Below, piece by piece: positions 1 to 10,670 of a DNA stretch of 64,000 nucleotides. A program made the position numbers and the translations under genes. The stretch is taken from contig CM075101.1 in NCBI GenBank assembly GCA_037576195.1, forward strand, positions 38,440,001 to 38,504,000, written 5' to 3'. The notes beneath the pieces are model-generated. The model was given only the letters and a program-made list of their open reading frames with translations. It was not told the DNA's origin and did not search any database. The stretch comes from Phytoseiulus persimilis. Its lineage: Eukaryota > Arthropoda > Arachnida > Mesostigmata > Phytoseiidae. The first letter of the stretch is position 1. Each line of letters opens with the position of its first letter.

Positions 1-2075
1 AGACCTGGAAACAGCCTGGGCAGTGGACCGTTGGCACTATTTCGAAAGAGTTTCGCGTTTCTATCGGGAAGATGGATAAGGTGTGTTCATAGTCACGTAT
101 TGAAATACAGGGGTGAGCCTGCAGGCATGTGTTGTGGGTATGGAAAAGTGAAACTGTTGCCCCTGGGTCTTCCCCCTGTACCCGTAGGAAAAATTACAGC
201 TGGACTGTCGACGCGTCGCTTGGTAAATATTCGTGAGTTTGATGCATGTTTTCAAATGACTTCTTTCAGGGCGACCGAAACTATGAAGGAGGGGTATATG
301 CCGACGTTCAAAGTGCAACGGCAAATATATCACCGTATCGGGTCTCTGTTACCATTGCAGGCAGAGGAGCACCAATGTTTACAAATTCATTTCATGGGAG
401 GGAAGAATGTTGAGGTCAATCAACGAGTTCGTAATTTCGAAGACGATGTCAACTCTAAAATTGTCGATACACTGCAGCGGTTCTTCCACGAGCGTAATAC
501 ATTAGTGAGGGGGTCCAAAACAGCTATCCAGTAGATGCCCAGTGGCTGTTGTGAAGTTGTCATCAGGGATAGAGTACCTACTGGGCAACACGCGGGGCGG
601 TTCAATTCACCCACTACAGCTGAGGCTGCGGCGGTACTCGTAGGAACAGAGTTTAAAAAACGAGATATAGTTCTCCAGCGGCAAAGTGGAGATTTGAAGA
701 TTATATGTGAAACACATCCCGCTTATGATGCGTTGCAGTAGTCGTTGATTCATTTGGAAGGTCAAGATGGGTAATATCCATATCAAGATGACGGACCCTC
801 GTACGAATCAATCCTCGGGGGAACCTTAGCGCGACGATCTTGAAATTCCGGAAATTGTTTCAACAATACGTCGTTGATATCAATGCGAAAATTGGGACCG
901 GGAGTTTGTTATACATTCGGACGCATCAGAAAGAGGCTCGTGCTGAAGAGTATATCGACTTGCGTGATGCAGTTGCGGCCGATGCGGACGTGAATCCGAA
1001 CGAGGTCAGGAAGAGGGTCATACTGCCAGTTACGTTTACGGGAAGTCCGCGTCACTTGCATGAATATGCTTGGTCGGGAATTTTCTTACTCTCTCTTATT
1101 CCTGATCCGTGGAAAATTATCCGATTCTGGATTTTTCGCGTTCGATAGCTAGAACGGTAGCGCATGTTATTCTTCTTGATTTTCTTGAATCGGGTTTGAA
1201 TTGAGTTTCGTGAATCGGCTCGAAGATTGCCTTTTTTTTCAAGTTTCCTCAAGAAAAAAGTCGACAAACTCCTGAAGTCGACCGATCGAATTCGGAAGTG
1301 CCAAGGTCGACGCAGGATAGGATGCTGTTCAAACCCCCTGCAACTCCAGATTTCTAGCTCAGGATCTGTGAGAAGGACGAAAGATCGTTTCAACCTTGAG
1401 CTCAAGATCGACCTCCTGACAAGATCGCGTCCCCTTTGCATTTTGGCCCGTAACTCCTCAGGGAAGCCGAACCCGGTTGAAACGATCTTTCGTCCTTCTC
1501 ACAGATCCTGAGCTAGAGATCTGGAGTTGCCGAGCGTTTGAGCAGAATCCTATCCTGCGTCCACTTTGGCACGTCCGTATTCGATCGGTCGACTTCAGAA
1601 GTTGGTCGTCTGTTATTTTGAGAAAAAGTAAATAAGAAAAAAGGCAATCTTTGAGCCGATTCGAAAATCAGTTTTCTACCGATTCGAAAATATCGAAATA
1701 ACAAAAAGATGCGCCATCCTTCCAGCTATCGAACGCGAAAAGAAATTCAAGAATCGGAGAATTTTTCACGGATTTATGAGCAGAAGAAGAGAGAGTAAGA
1801 AAATTCCCGACGTACGATGACCACTTCTGTACGTTCGGGAATACGGTCGTCCTGATTCATTCATCACCTTTATATGTAACCCGACATGGATTAGAATCAA
1901 GGGACTTCTGTTTCCTAGACAATCTGTCCCAGACTGCTCTGACATTGTCGCGCGTGTTTTCGAACAGAAATTGAGAGCAATGACGGACTTCACCGTGAAA
2001 CATCTTGTTTTTGGGTACGATGCTGGATGTATTCCATTGGATGGTGAAAACGTGGCGACCCACACAGCCATATTA
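1..2075 (+). mobile_element. Helitron Rep/helicase fragment, decayed, split by a nested foldback element
   Basis: The translated frames match the Helitron-like N-terminal and Rep region of rolling-circle transposons as I remember the family. Around 120-330 there is a CCGYGK...LPLGLPP block followed by CFQMTSF and YHRIGSLLP. At 535-741 come VPTGQHAGRFN, RRDIVLQR-like and YDALQ blocks. At 840-1072 there is a FRKLFQQYVVD block, YIRTHQKE, EYIDLRDAVA and FTGSPRHLHEYA. The protein resumes after the nested insert, at about 1812, with YVREYGRPDSFITF and then VARVFEQKLRAMTDF up to about 2075. A stop at 532-534, frame changes near 750-840 and near 2030, and the insert show it is dead. The window begins inside the element, so its 5' end is not visible. 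The helicase domain is absent and no CTRR 3' hairpin was recognised. Confidence 0.85.
1073..1811. mobile_element. Long foldback (inverted-repeat) element inserted in the Helitron
   Basis: The left arm (about 1073-1395) and right arm (about 1475-1811) are imperfect reverse complements over nearly their full length, around a spacer of about 79 nt. The outer ends read GTCGGGAATTTTCTTACTCT inward from 1073 and as the exact complement inward from 1811. The innermost paired block includes AAGATCGTTTCAACC and its complement. The Helitron protein reads into the left edge (HEYA) and resumes just past the right edge (YVREYGR), so the element is a later insertion. It carries no convincing coding frame. 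Structurally it is a foldback or large MITE. No clear target-site duplication was found and the superfamily is unassigned. If transcribed it would form a long hairpin RNA. Confidence 0.88.
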
Positions 2076-2079
2076 TCAT

Positions 2080-3340
2080 TCAGCAACAGACACTTCCGAA
2101 GCAAGAAATCGTTGCCACGGACACGCTCTCGAGTCTGGAAGAACCGCAACAGACCAGAGCCCACGGAGCCAAATTCGATTTTGTGCCGAAAAGCGAATCC
2201 CTCGTCGTCGGTGAAACAGTGATCACAAAAACCGAAGATAGCCTCGTGCAGAATCGTTCAAGTTACGTATTGGCCTTTCAGTCACCACTCGATCGAAGCA
2301 CACTCCACCGTCGTGGTATGGCGACAGTCCCCGGATGGATCTGAAGCATCGAGATACCTTGCCGGGGAACCATTCCCGTCTGCCCGAGCGCGCCTTTTGC
2401 TACTGCCACCAGCGTCTGCCACCCTAACATCAAAGGGATCCAATGGATGACACCGAAAGAAGATCTCAACTTTTACCTCTAAACCTTGGGAGTCCATCGG
2501 TCGGCAAACCACATCACCACTCTCTCGAGGATCGGGTCCACAGAGAAACCCAAGATACTTCCAAAAGACGCAACTGGGTCCGGATCATCATGATCTCTTT
2601 CCCAAAAAAATCCAAAATCGACGCTCAATGGATAATACCAGGGAACGCTGGACCCTTCATACAGGACCCCAACGAATGCGCCAGTAACAGTCAGACCAGA
2701 GGCGCAGCGAGCCTTCATGATGCCCGGAGCGGATTTGTGCCCCCACCCCTCTTTTCTTTGGGTCCGAGAAGATGAATGCATTTGATGCGCGACGAGGACG
2801 ACCACCATGGTGACGCTGCCGCTGATAATAATAATAAAAAACAATAACAAGTCTTTCCCGTTCATGCCATTTATCAAGCATGATATTGACACAGGGCCCT
2901 CAGGACGCCATCGATTACCCTTGGTTGCTTGTTGGCAAACCCTGATTGTATTTTTGTATGTCCTCAAACATAAAATATGATCATCTGAAATGTAGATCTT
3001 CGGAGGAATGGAGACAGGTTGCGCGAGCTGACCCAAATGTGAGCAACTAGAATATAATATGGGCAACCTGATTACCTATTCTTGGAGGGTTATTTGCTCC
3101 GCTTATGGAGCTGTGAATCTTCTATTGACTCCTCGAAGTTAAACTTTCGATGGACATCTCGAGAGGTAGGACAGCGAGGTTTGTCAACTTCGTTGGCTCG
3201 ATCTCTGGATCCAGGCAGAAACAAAATGAACTGAACGCTGGCTCTCGATCAGGAAGGAGGACGAAAATTAAATGTTGGTTCCTCAATAGGGTGGAAAATT
3301 AGATGCAACGATCGGACTTCGCCCCCACTCTGAGGATTCC
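2080..3340. other. Unassigned stretch between the Helitron and an hAT-like end
   Basis: No recognised gene. A 195-codon open frame on minus (3066-2479) contains a hydrophobic segment near its middle (LLLFFIIIISGSVTMVVVLV), but it has no family resemblance I can name and no splice or promoter support. A plus-strand open stretch at about 2090-2340 is likewise unmatched. These may be parts of a degraded mobile element, or chance frames. Confidence 0.4.
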
Positions 3341-3344
3341 GGAA

Positions 3345-3440
3345 AAAAAAACTACCTGGAGGCATTCTGATGCCCCTAGCGACCTGATGCCCTGGGCGGA
3401 CCGCCCCCCTACTCAATGCAGCGCGGCGAGTAGGGCTAAT
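3345..3440 (-). repeat. Possible end of a non-autonomous DNA transposon
   Basis: Read on minus, this short block has CGCCCAGGGCATCAGG, a C-rich turn, and then GGCATCAGAATGCC followed by a poly-T run. This style of GC-rich subterminal sequence is seen in hAT-type elements. No matching opposite end was found nearby, so family and limits are tentative. Confidence 0.3.
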
Positions 3441-6400
3441 ATCTGAATAAAGTGCGATCTCTGCTGACCGAAGGTTACTACGCGATACAGCGAATCGTTT
3501 ATAATGTTGAATATTCGTCGTTGCGGGAGGTCACGCCATCGAGAACTGACGGTTCTCGTTGTTTTGGTAATCCCGGAGATCCGCTGTTTGCGGCGATTGT
3601 TGTGTCTATCCGTAGGTCCAAGATTGAAGGATTCGATCATCAGGCAGATCCCGATAACCCGTAATCCGTGGACAAGAATGACTCATGAATGGGGGACGCC
3701 ACTAATAGCGTTTCCCGCATTTTGAATTTCTGAGATCAACTGCAGAGTCAAGATCGGCGCCTCGGAACCGCCCCTGGCTGTGCGTGCTCTAATGCTCCGA
3801 CCTCGAATTGAATGAATGAGTTGGGATTCCAGAGTCGCGAGTTGGCATGACGATTCGTACTCTCCTGGTTTATCGAATCTTCGATGCTTCAAAAATAGCC
3901 GTTCTCGAATACGTTGGACTCCTGCGATCATCCCGAAGAAAGGATCGTCCCGAATTTCCATATGAACTCGCGTTGAGGTATCGATGATATGAAACTTCCA
4001 GTATCTCGCTCCCACTTGATGTATATGCCCTGCGGTCACATCTGAGCCTTAGACGTGAAAAAATCGCCATCCCCGTCTCGGAAGTCTTCGTTCAGACTAG
4101 GAGCCTCGGAAGCGAGAAACTCTGTGTACAAAAGAAAGGACTGCGAGCTTCGTTCTGACTCAACTTGAGGACGACTCTCAGCAATCTTTCCCCGATGAAT
4201 CCGTTGGTCGAATGGCCCCTGGGTCTAGGAAAACTCTGCATATGATTTCCTGTTTCACTTCGCTGACCCTCCTACAGATGGATCGCAACCTACGGGTTTT
4301 CGTGTACTCCTCGATAACGTAGAGTCTTAGAATGAACAATGTGTAGTGGATGATTCTTCTCGCGATCTGAGAACTCACGTAATAGGCCGGGTCTGACCAT
4401 TATGGACTCGATCGCCACTGAGATCTGGCATGCAGTTCCTTCCCTCCCTCCTTCGTCACCTCCAATGGGATCTTAGTCCTTCGGCACATTCCCTGTCTTG
4501 AGTCCCCGATCTCAGCGTTCTGGACGCCATCTCAGGGCGGCACCAGGGGTGGCATTTTCGCTTCCCGCTTTTTCATCAGGAAACTCTGGTTGACAAGCTA
4601 TCCCAGGAGTAAGAATGGTGAGCTGAAGAGAAGTCATTCAGGTGTGGCAAGAACATGTACTGAAAAAAGGAGATTCGATGGAAAAACGACGCGGGCTGAG
4701 CGGAGCTTATTCCACTTCATTCGTCGATTCATTTTCCATACGGTGAAATCGACCACGTAATACCAGTGATCGTGAGAACAGAGGAGTCGTTGCATTCTAA
4801 CCAATAACGTCGCGTTTCGCCACGTACTTGACGATCAATACAAGCGATCTAGCGGCTTCGTCAATTGGAGTGCATCGCTTCATTCCGCTTCACGAAGACC
4901 TTCTCCTCATCACGATCCCGAACAAGAGACATTTCCTTCAAACTAAGATGTAGCCGCCGAGATCTCTATCCCAGTACAGTGCTTCGATCATCGGGTTATC
5001 TGAGAAAACTGGCATCCCAGCGTTGCGAAACCGACGCTGGGAAGTTGAGAGAAGTGTCCCACATGTCGCAAACGATTCAAAATTCGACAATCGCTCTCCT
5101 TGGAAACCAGATTCGGCGAAAAGTTCAGGAGCGGGCGGTGAGAGCTGAATACTTTCGTCATACAACACGTCAGACGTGTCGCATGACGATCAGATGAGCC
5201 AGATACTGCGCTGCGTGAAAGTCGGTGGAGTCCGGAGTCGGTGGATCCCGTGGACGAATCTTCCGCTCATTTCATCGAAGCGGAGGGTGAATCTGCAGAG
5301 GAGCTGACACAGTTGGTCCTACAGGAGACTGCCCAGACGCATTCTGCGACCGACGTTGAGTTCGCCACGAAACACCGGCCCGTGTGATCTCCGGATGCTC
5401 TAAATTACGCTACACCAATGATCACCTCGCTGGCCTCTGCGCCCAGCGAGCTGAATCACTTATTGGTGAACACGGCAGAGCGACTCCTCGAAGCATGGGA
5501 ACTCAACAAAAAAGGATCTGCTGAGCATACTCGCGACTGAATTGAAGGGTTGGTTTGTATATACACGCAACAGATCCAATAAACCATGGGAATAGTATCT
5601 GATAATCTCGATTTAACCGAGGAAGAGTTCAAATCCTCGGAATCTCGAAGTTCCGCCCCGAGCGGCACTTCGCCTTGCTACGCCCCTGAGCATACTTCCA
5701 GGTTTCCAGTGGTTCCAGGTGAGTTCTTGAGCGACAATACGATCTGAGTGACACGAGCAGTCCGCTGGCTCGACAAATTAAGATTCCGAGCGAGGATCAT
5801 AGAGGATGATTCCGTCCCCGACAATTCCCCACGACGCGACGGACAAATAAACAGCGTTCAGTCCCGAGCCGGAGTCCTGTGCATCGGGTCATGCGGCCGC
5901 GCGAACGTCAACGTTTCCGAACGGAGAGAGACGGTCGCTCGAGCGCTTAGTTTCCCCTCCCACTCGAGCTGCGTCTGGATGTCCTGAAGTTAATGAGGAC
6001 AAAACCATTTTATGGCCGCTCGGGCTTTTCCTGCCGGCCAGCAAGCCTCTCTGCGAAGGGGTGTCCCCTTCTACCATAAGGAAAGCACAAAAAAAAAACA
6101 CGATTCGAGTCTGATTGGCCTGATCCCGGTGTACCTACCATCATTGATGGTCCATTCACCAGACTTCGATGAATGTTACGTTTGCATGTTGAGCCTGCTG
6201 TCTCAGGATGGGAGCTTTGAACATTCCTTTCAGTGGATGAGAACGAATTCGATGGCAGCGTTACCTTCGTGTTCTGGGATGCACACTGTGCAAAGATTCC
6301 GCGTTTTGGAAACGAACAAATAACGCAACTCTGTTATGATCCGCAAAGTAGCATGTCGGCATCGGCTGCAATGCGATCCTTTTAGAGGTCGGACACGCTA

Positions 6401-6500
6401 TCAGACGTAAGCTCCCAATCCAGCAACAAGGATTGCGGGAAAGCCTCCGATAAGGGGTCGGGGATTCCAAGGCAGTCTCGAAAAACATCGGTATCGCCCA
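3441..6500. other. Intergenic DNA without a supported gene
   Basis: All open frames are short (118 codons at most) and unrelated to families I recognise. The only structure noted is a transposon-like terminus at 671-688 of the sixth kilobase (5671-5688), listed separately. Confidence 0.6.
5671..5688 (-). repeat. Transposon-like terminus CAGGGGCGTAGCAAGGCG
   Basis: On minus this reads CAGGGGCGTAGCAAGGCG, a terminus type common in animal DNA transposons, with the element body extending leftwards. A mate end was not found within the neighbouring 3 kb. It is probably the remaining right end of a decayed copy. Confidence 0.4.
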
Positions 6501-6518
6501 GCATCCTCTCAGTCCGAG

Positions 6519-6526
6519 TATAAAAA
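6519..6526 (+). promoter_or_regulatory. TATA box of the cysteine-rich peptide gene
   Basis: TATAAAAA lies 55-62 nt upstream of the ATG at 6581. This spacing would give a short 5' leader of about 30 nt. Confidence 0.7.
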
Positions 6527-6580
6527 GAGTAAGAGCACCGAGGCGAACACATCGAACCGACTCGTTTCGAAGCAATAGAC

Positions 6581-6820
6581 ATGAAGTTCTCCACTTATGT
6601 TATGCTGGTTGCTTTCGCATTCCTCACAATCGCATCCATGACGAACAGGATGAGTGCTGAAGCATGGGGAAGAACCAACGTCCGAAAGACGAACTGCGAC
6701 TGGACCTGCCGCAGTCCGAATCACGTGACTGACAGCTGCTGTGCCAGCATGGGAATGGAGCGTGGTCGCTGCCGATTCTACGAAGCTTACTGCGACGAGT
6801 ACGAAGAACACCATGGATAG
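6581..6820 (+). CDS. Secreted six-cysteine peptide, diapausin-like
   Basis: A one-exon gene encoding a 79-residue precursor. Residues 1-28 form a signal peptide (hydrophobic VMLVAFAFLTIA, likely cut after SAEA). The mature peptide of about 51 residues has cysteines at 39, 43, 53, 54, 64 and 71, giving C-x3-C-x9-CC-x9-C-x6-C. From memory, beetle diapausin (diapause-specific peptide) has C-x3-C-x9-CC-x10-C-x6-C, so the spacing differs by one residue. Diapausins are secreted antifungal peptides, and some block N-type calcium channels. By inference this peptide is an antimicrobial or a toxin-like effector. A TATA box at 6519 and AATAAA at 6931 bracket the frame, which makes a compact, probably inducible gene. 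No overlapping gene is seen. The secreted cysteine-rich nature is solid; the family call rests on spacing only. Confidence 0.82.
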   Translation: MKFSTYVMLVAFAFLTIASMTNRMSAEAWGRTNVRKTNCDWTCRSPNHVTDSCCASMGMERGRCRFYEAYCDEYEEHHG

Positions 6821-6930
6821 ACGTCGGTATCCGGTCCCCGCGTTCTCCTTGTCCTGATGTGGTCGCACAACTCTGTGCACGGAACTCGACAAAGAGTGAT
6901 TTTTGTGACTCCGGGTCGCCACAATTAATC

Positions 6931-6936
6931 AATAAA
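6931..6936 (+). terminator. Poly(A) signal of the cysteine-rich peptide gene
   Basis: AATAAA lies 111 nt after the stop codon of the six-cysteine peptide gene. Confidence 0.65.
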
Positions 6937-6989
6937 CTCTGGAGCCGATTCTCGTCCTCAATTGGTCGATGATTTTCGATGAAGCCCCG

Positions 6990-7560
6990 CACCTCATCCC
7001 TTTATATCCTCGATTCCATTGAAAAACGTGCTATTCGGCTCAATGGTGACGAGACCCTGTCCTCCGCTCTTGGATAATCAGACAGGTCAACAACCTCTGT
7101 CTATTCTATCGATAGCTCCATGGCAGATGTTTAGCTGGAATCTCTCCCCTCGTTCATCCCTCTTGGGTCCTTCTTCGTGAAACCAGATGAAGTGCCGAGA
7201 AACACAACTATTCTGTTAAACTTTCCACCGATCGCTCCACTCAATTTCACCCCACCTTCTTCCCTAGCACATCTGCCCTTGGAATGCCCTCACCTCTCAT
7301 CACTTCCCCCCAGAGTAAAATCCCGAACCTCAATCCTCTCGCAACTTCCACATAACGAGCATTAGCTTTTTTAAGTGGGTATCATTCATATGAGCGCTGC
7401 ACTCCAGCTTGATTCCCCATTCTTCTGAGAGCTGCGTAAATGCATATTTTTCCTATGGCTCTTCTATCTTTTCTTCTTTCGGCTTACCTGCCTTCCGCAC
7501 TCACATTTCGTCTTGCGGATCATGGGGTCTCATCTTCGGGAGTAGCTCCACAAAAAAATA
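6990..7560. other. Intergenic DNA without a supported gene
   Basis: A pyrimidine-rich plus strand with only short frames. Nothing recognisable was seen. Confidence 0.5.
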
Positions 7561-7561
7561 T

Positions 7562-7855
7562 CTATACGCTGCCCCGAAGCTCAATTTCGGAGGAATGTTG
7601 GCTTTTGATTCTCGAAGAGCAGCTGCGACGTTCGCCCTCTTGGAAGTACGTCCCGCTTCTCCCATTCAAAAATCTCGTTCGGGGCCTTCTCCACTCCAGC
7701 GTGGTTTCCACTATCGTCGGAGCCGCCCCGAAGCAGTCGTGGGTGGAAGCCTTTCCACTAGCCTCCACGCTTCCGGCATCGACTTGTCCCGAAACAGGCA
7801 TGCCGAGCCCTCCGGCAAAGGAGCAAGCTGCCACGAAAGCGATTGCAAACTTCAT
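7562..7855 (-). CDS. Doubtful secreted protein exon
   Basis: A 97-codon frame starts with a plausible signal peptide (MKFAIAFVAACSFAGGLGMP, cleavage perhaps after VSGQ) and continues as a polar segment with a single cysteine. No family match is known to me. No TATA box, poly(A) signal or convincing intron partner was identified, and both strands are open here over about 400 bp. It may be the first exon of a lineage-specific secreted protein, or a chance frame. Confidence 0.25.
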   Translation of the reverse strand: MKFAIAFVAACSFAGGLGMPVSGQVDAGSVEASGKASTHDCFGAAPTIVETTLEWRRPRTRFLNGRSGTYFQEGERRSCSSRIKSQHSSEIELRGSV

Positions 7856-8805
7856 TCCTGACGACTAACAAACTCTCGATGGTAACGGCGAATGTGGTTG
7901 GCGTTTAGGCGACCCAGACGTGCCCGCAGTGCCACTTTTGTCCAGGTCCGAGTTTCTTTCCGAAATCGACGGTGATTGCGTGACGCCGAACTGCATTTCT
8001 GTACCATTCATTCGATGCGCGCATCGCCAGCGTATTTTGTGTTGCGAGTGTTTCTACATGAGATACCGTTTTCATTGATTTGGAACCTGACAGTTCGTTT
8101 TCTTTTTCGTCCGTCTTTAGTGGCACCACCGTCGCGTGGCGCGATTCCCAAGACACGGCTCGGTAGAAGGAACCGTTAACAACGATTTCCAGAGCTTGCT
8201 TGGCCTTGGCTTCCACCAATCCGGCAGGCTCCCTTGGGAGCCCATGTCAAATTTCGAGTTTTTGGGGCTCTGTACCTCGCAAAGGACGGCCCATAGGGAA
8301 AAGTTTCATCTGCCGCTTTTCATATCTCTGGCAGGCCTACTGATCGCAATCTATCTGTTTGGGATCGGGGTCGTACAATTCAGAACCTTCCCTGGTTAGC
8401 TGCGATTTCGATGTCACTCAACAGTATCCCACGCAGTACATCAGGTGGGATTGAGAACATGCATCGTACTTCAGCGCTGAGTTTGGCCAACCTTCAGTTC
8501 AAGAATCTCGCTTCGTGAATATTTCTGATGACCACATTTCGCATTCCCAAGCTCAGCATTGAAGTTCCTCGGCGTTTGACGGGCGGAACGACGTATGGAG
8601 TCTTCTGAGGGCACAATCAACATCAGGGCATTCAAGAGACAGTATTGAGTTTTCGAGGTTCCCAGAGTTCTCGGATGAGTCAACTATGGCCGTTTCGTTT
8701 GCGAGAGTTGTGGATCCCCTCGTTGTGTGTGTCCCTGGCATATTTCAGGGAGGTCGTTGATGATCGCCAGTAATTTCGAACGCCCTACTACACCCTCTAC
8801 AGGGA

Positions 8806-8960
8806 TGCCCGGCCTGGCTTGCGGCTGGGGGTCGCAAAAAAACCCGGGTTCTGCCCCGGAGCCGCGGTGACGCGCTGGAAATCCGCGGTTAGCTGCTGCC
8901 AACCCGCGGGCCTTCGCCACTCCGGCGGGTATCGCCGCCCGATGGTCTGCGAACCCGCCT
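8806..8960. repeat. GC-rich island with CCGCGG-type words (left copy)
   Basis: The block is much richer in G and C than its surroundings and holds words such as AACCCGCGGGC, GAGCCGCGG and CGAACCCGC. A similar island lies 1 kb to the right. Such iterated words occur in subterminal regions of some hAT and related transposons. Element ends were not resolved. Confidence 0.35.
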
Positions 8961-10660
8961 CTAACTTCATCGTCTATGAAGCGAACACAAAACCTTCTCC
9001 TTAACCGCTCATAAAAACCTCCTGAAATCGCTTGTGCGCATGGCAGGGCACGGAAAGGCGTACTCGATTTTCCTTCCGAACCGTGCGCATCGTCTCACTA
9101 ACAAGCCGGAGGATGATGGAATAAGCACGCGTAATTTATTATGTTCGAGTCGCGGAATTACATCGAGCCAAACGGAGTTCTAATCCATACAAAATGGCCT
9201 CGGGTACTCAGTGGCTTCGCTATCGTGCGGATGCACCGAGTCGTGTTTCAACCGGTAGAGCTCCGATGGCTGGCTCGATCGCCGTACGCGAGAAATCGGA
9301 ACTCTGGGACATGGATTGGATGTCGTGGATAGTTTTCGTCCATATGTTCGCATTTTGACTCGGGGAACTCTATCCTCTGAGATCTCAGCTAGATCTCGTC
9401 GTAGTCCAAGGCTACAATAGCCTGGAACCTCGTTCTGGGTGGACTGAGGTCGGTGGAAGTGTCATGAGAACCTCATGAACTCCTTTGAGCAGGGGGCCGC
9501 CGTTTCGATACGAGTTGAGCTCAGTGGTCAAGTTCGAGCGGCAGCCTCCCTCCTAAGACGATTCACTCTGCTTGTCGATCTCAGCTCTCGGAGAGAGCGT
9601 TCATCGGTCCAGGTGGACTCATATATATCGATGTTGTAGCACCTCGTTAGAGTGTGAGACAGAGGGACAAGAGAGGAACCGCCTATGGTCGGCGATTGCC
9701 AAGCCAAACAGGTGCTCTACAAGTAGTAGGTCTGCTGACGTTCTTTTGCTGAGTGCTTTCGCGTGTCAGAGATATTCCGTCATTGATCTATGATGCTGGG
9801 AACAAGCAGTCAATTGTCAGGTTCCCTAACGAACGGCAACCTGAAAACCGCGGTCCGCGGTCAAGGGTAGCCCCTCGGAACCGCGGGTTGCGGGTATTAT
9901 CCACGGTCCCGAGGCAGATCCGCCAGAGGGGGGGGGGCAAGAGTTGAACCCGCGGTTCCGCTTGGTGGTTTTTTCGCGATGCCTACTTGTGGCAGGGGTG
10001 ACTGTGTTCTAGCCAAGTGCACACATTGCCACCTATATGCTCTCATATCTGGCAGTAGGACCTCTGCACGCACGGAGTCAGAAGCTTTCCTCGAGTTGAT
10101 CGTCGGCTAACCACTCTTTCGTCTTCCAAGGGTAAGAACCCTAGGGCACGCAACTTGACTACTCCCGTCCCAGACGGTAACCAGGCACTGTGACGATGTT
10201 CTTTCTGACTGCGTTTGTCCGCCCTTTCATTCCACTGAATCCTCTTCTCCACTTGACTGCTGTTTCGGATCATGATGACAGATTCATTCTCTTCATAAGT
10301 CTTACTTCCGGGACAGTTTACGCATTTATCGGGCAGTGGAGCTTTGGAGGCATAAACAATTTCCAAGATTTGTTGATTACAAACTTGCATTTTTCTGTTC
10401 ATCACAGATGCTTAGAATTCCGGGAATAACGGCGGGAGACCGAAACCTATGGGAAGAAACCGTCAGGAGTCTGTTCAAGGAGCTGTTGCCTTTCTCCGGT
10501 CCGCTCTTGTGATCTCCTCCTCTCTGTTCAGCGCGGTCCGGGGGCCCTCCCGCGTGAAAACATATCATGTTGGGAACGGAAGTTCTCTTTTGAATGTCAG
10601 CCGACTTGGGAGCTCCGGAAGAGGTGGAGAAAGGAAGCTCCAGGCTATATCAAGCCACGC
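8961..10660. other. Intergenic DNA left of AAMP
   Basis: Apart from the GC-rich island at 9836 there is nothing recognisable. All frames are short (120 codons or fewer), with no splice-consistent gene model. Confidence 0.5.
9836..9975. repeat. GC-rich island with CCGCGG-type words (right copy)
   Basis: It contains AACCGCGGTCCGCGGTC, GGAACCGCGGGTTGCGGGT, a run of Gs and GAACCCGCGGTTCCGC, resembling the island at 8806-8960. The two could be the ends of one element or two copies of one repeat. Confidence 0.35.
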
Positions 10661-10664
10661 CTAG

Positions 10665-10670
10665 TTTATT
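10665..10670 (-). terminator. Poly(A) signal overlapping the AAMP stop codon
   Basis: On minus the stop TAA (10668-10666) sits inside AATAAA (10670-10665). This would leave an extremely short 3' UTR if it is the signal used. Confidence 0.5.

Noticed and set aside
2479-3066. 195-codon minus frame with a hydrophobic stretch
   Set aside because: The hydrophobic part comes from a TAA/TTA simple repeat, and no family or gene structure was found.
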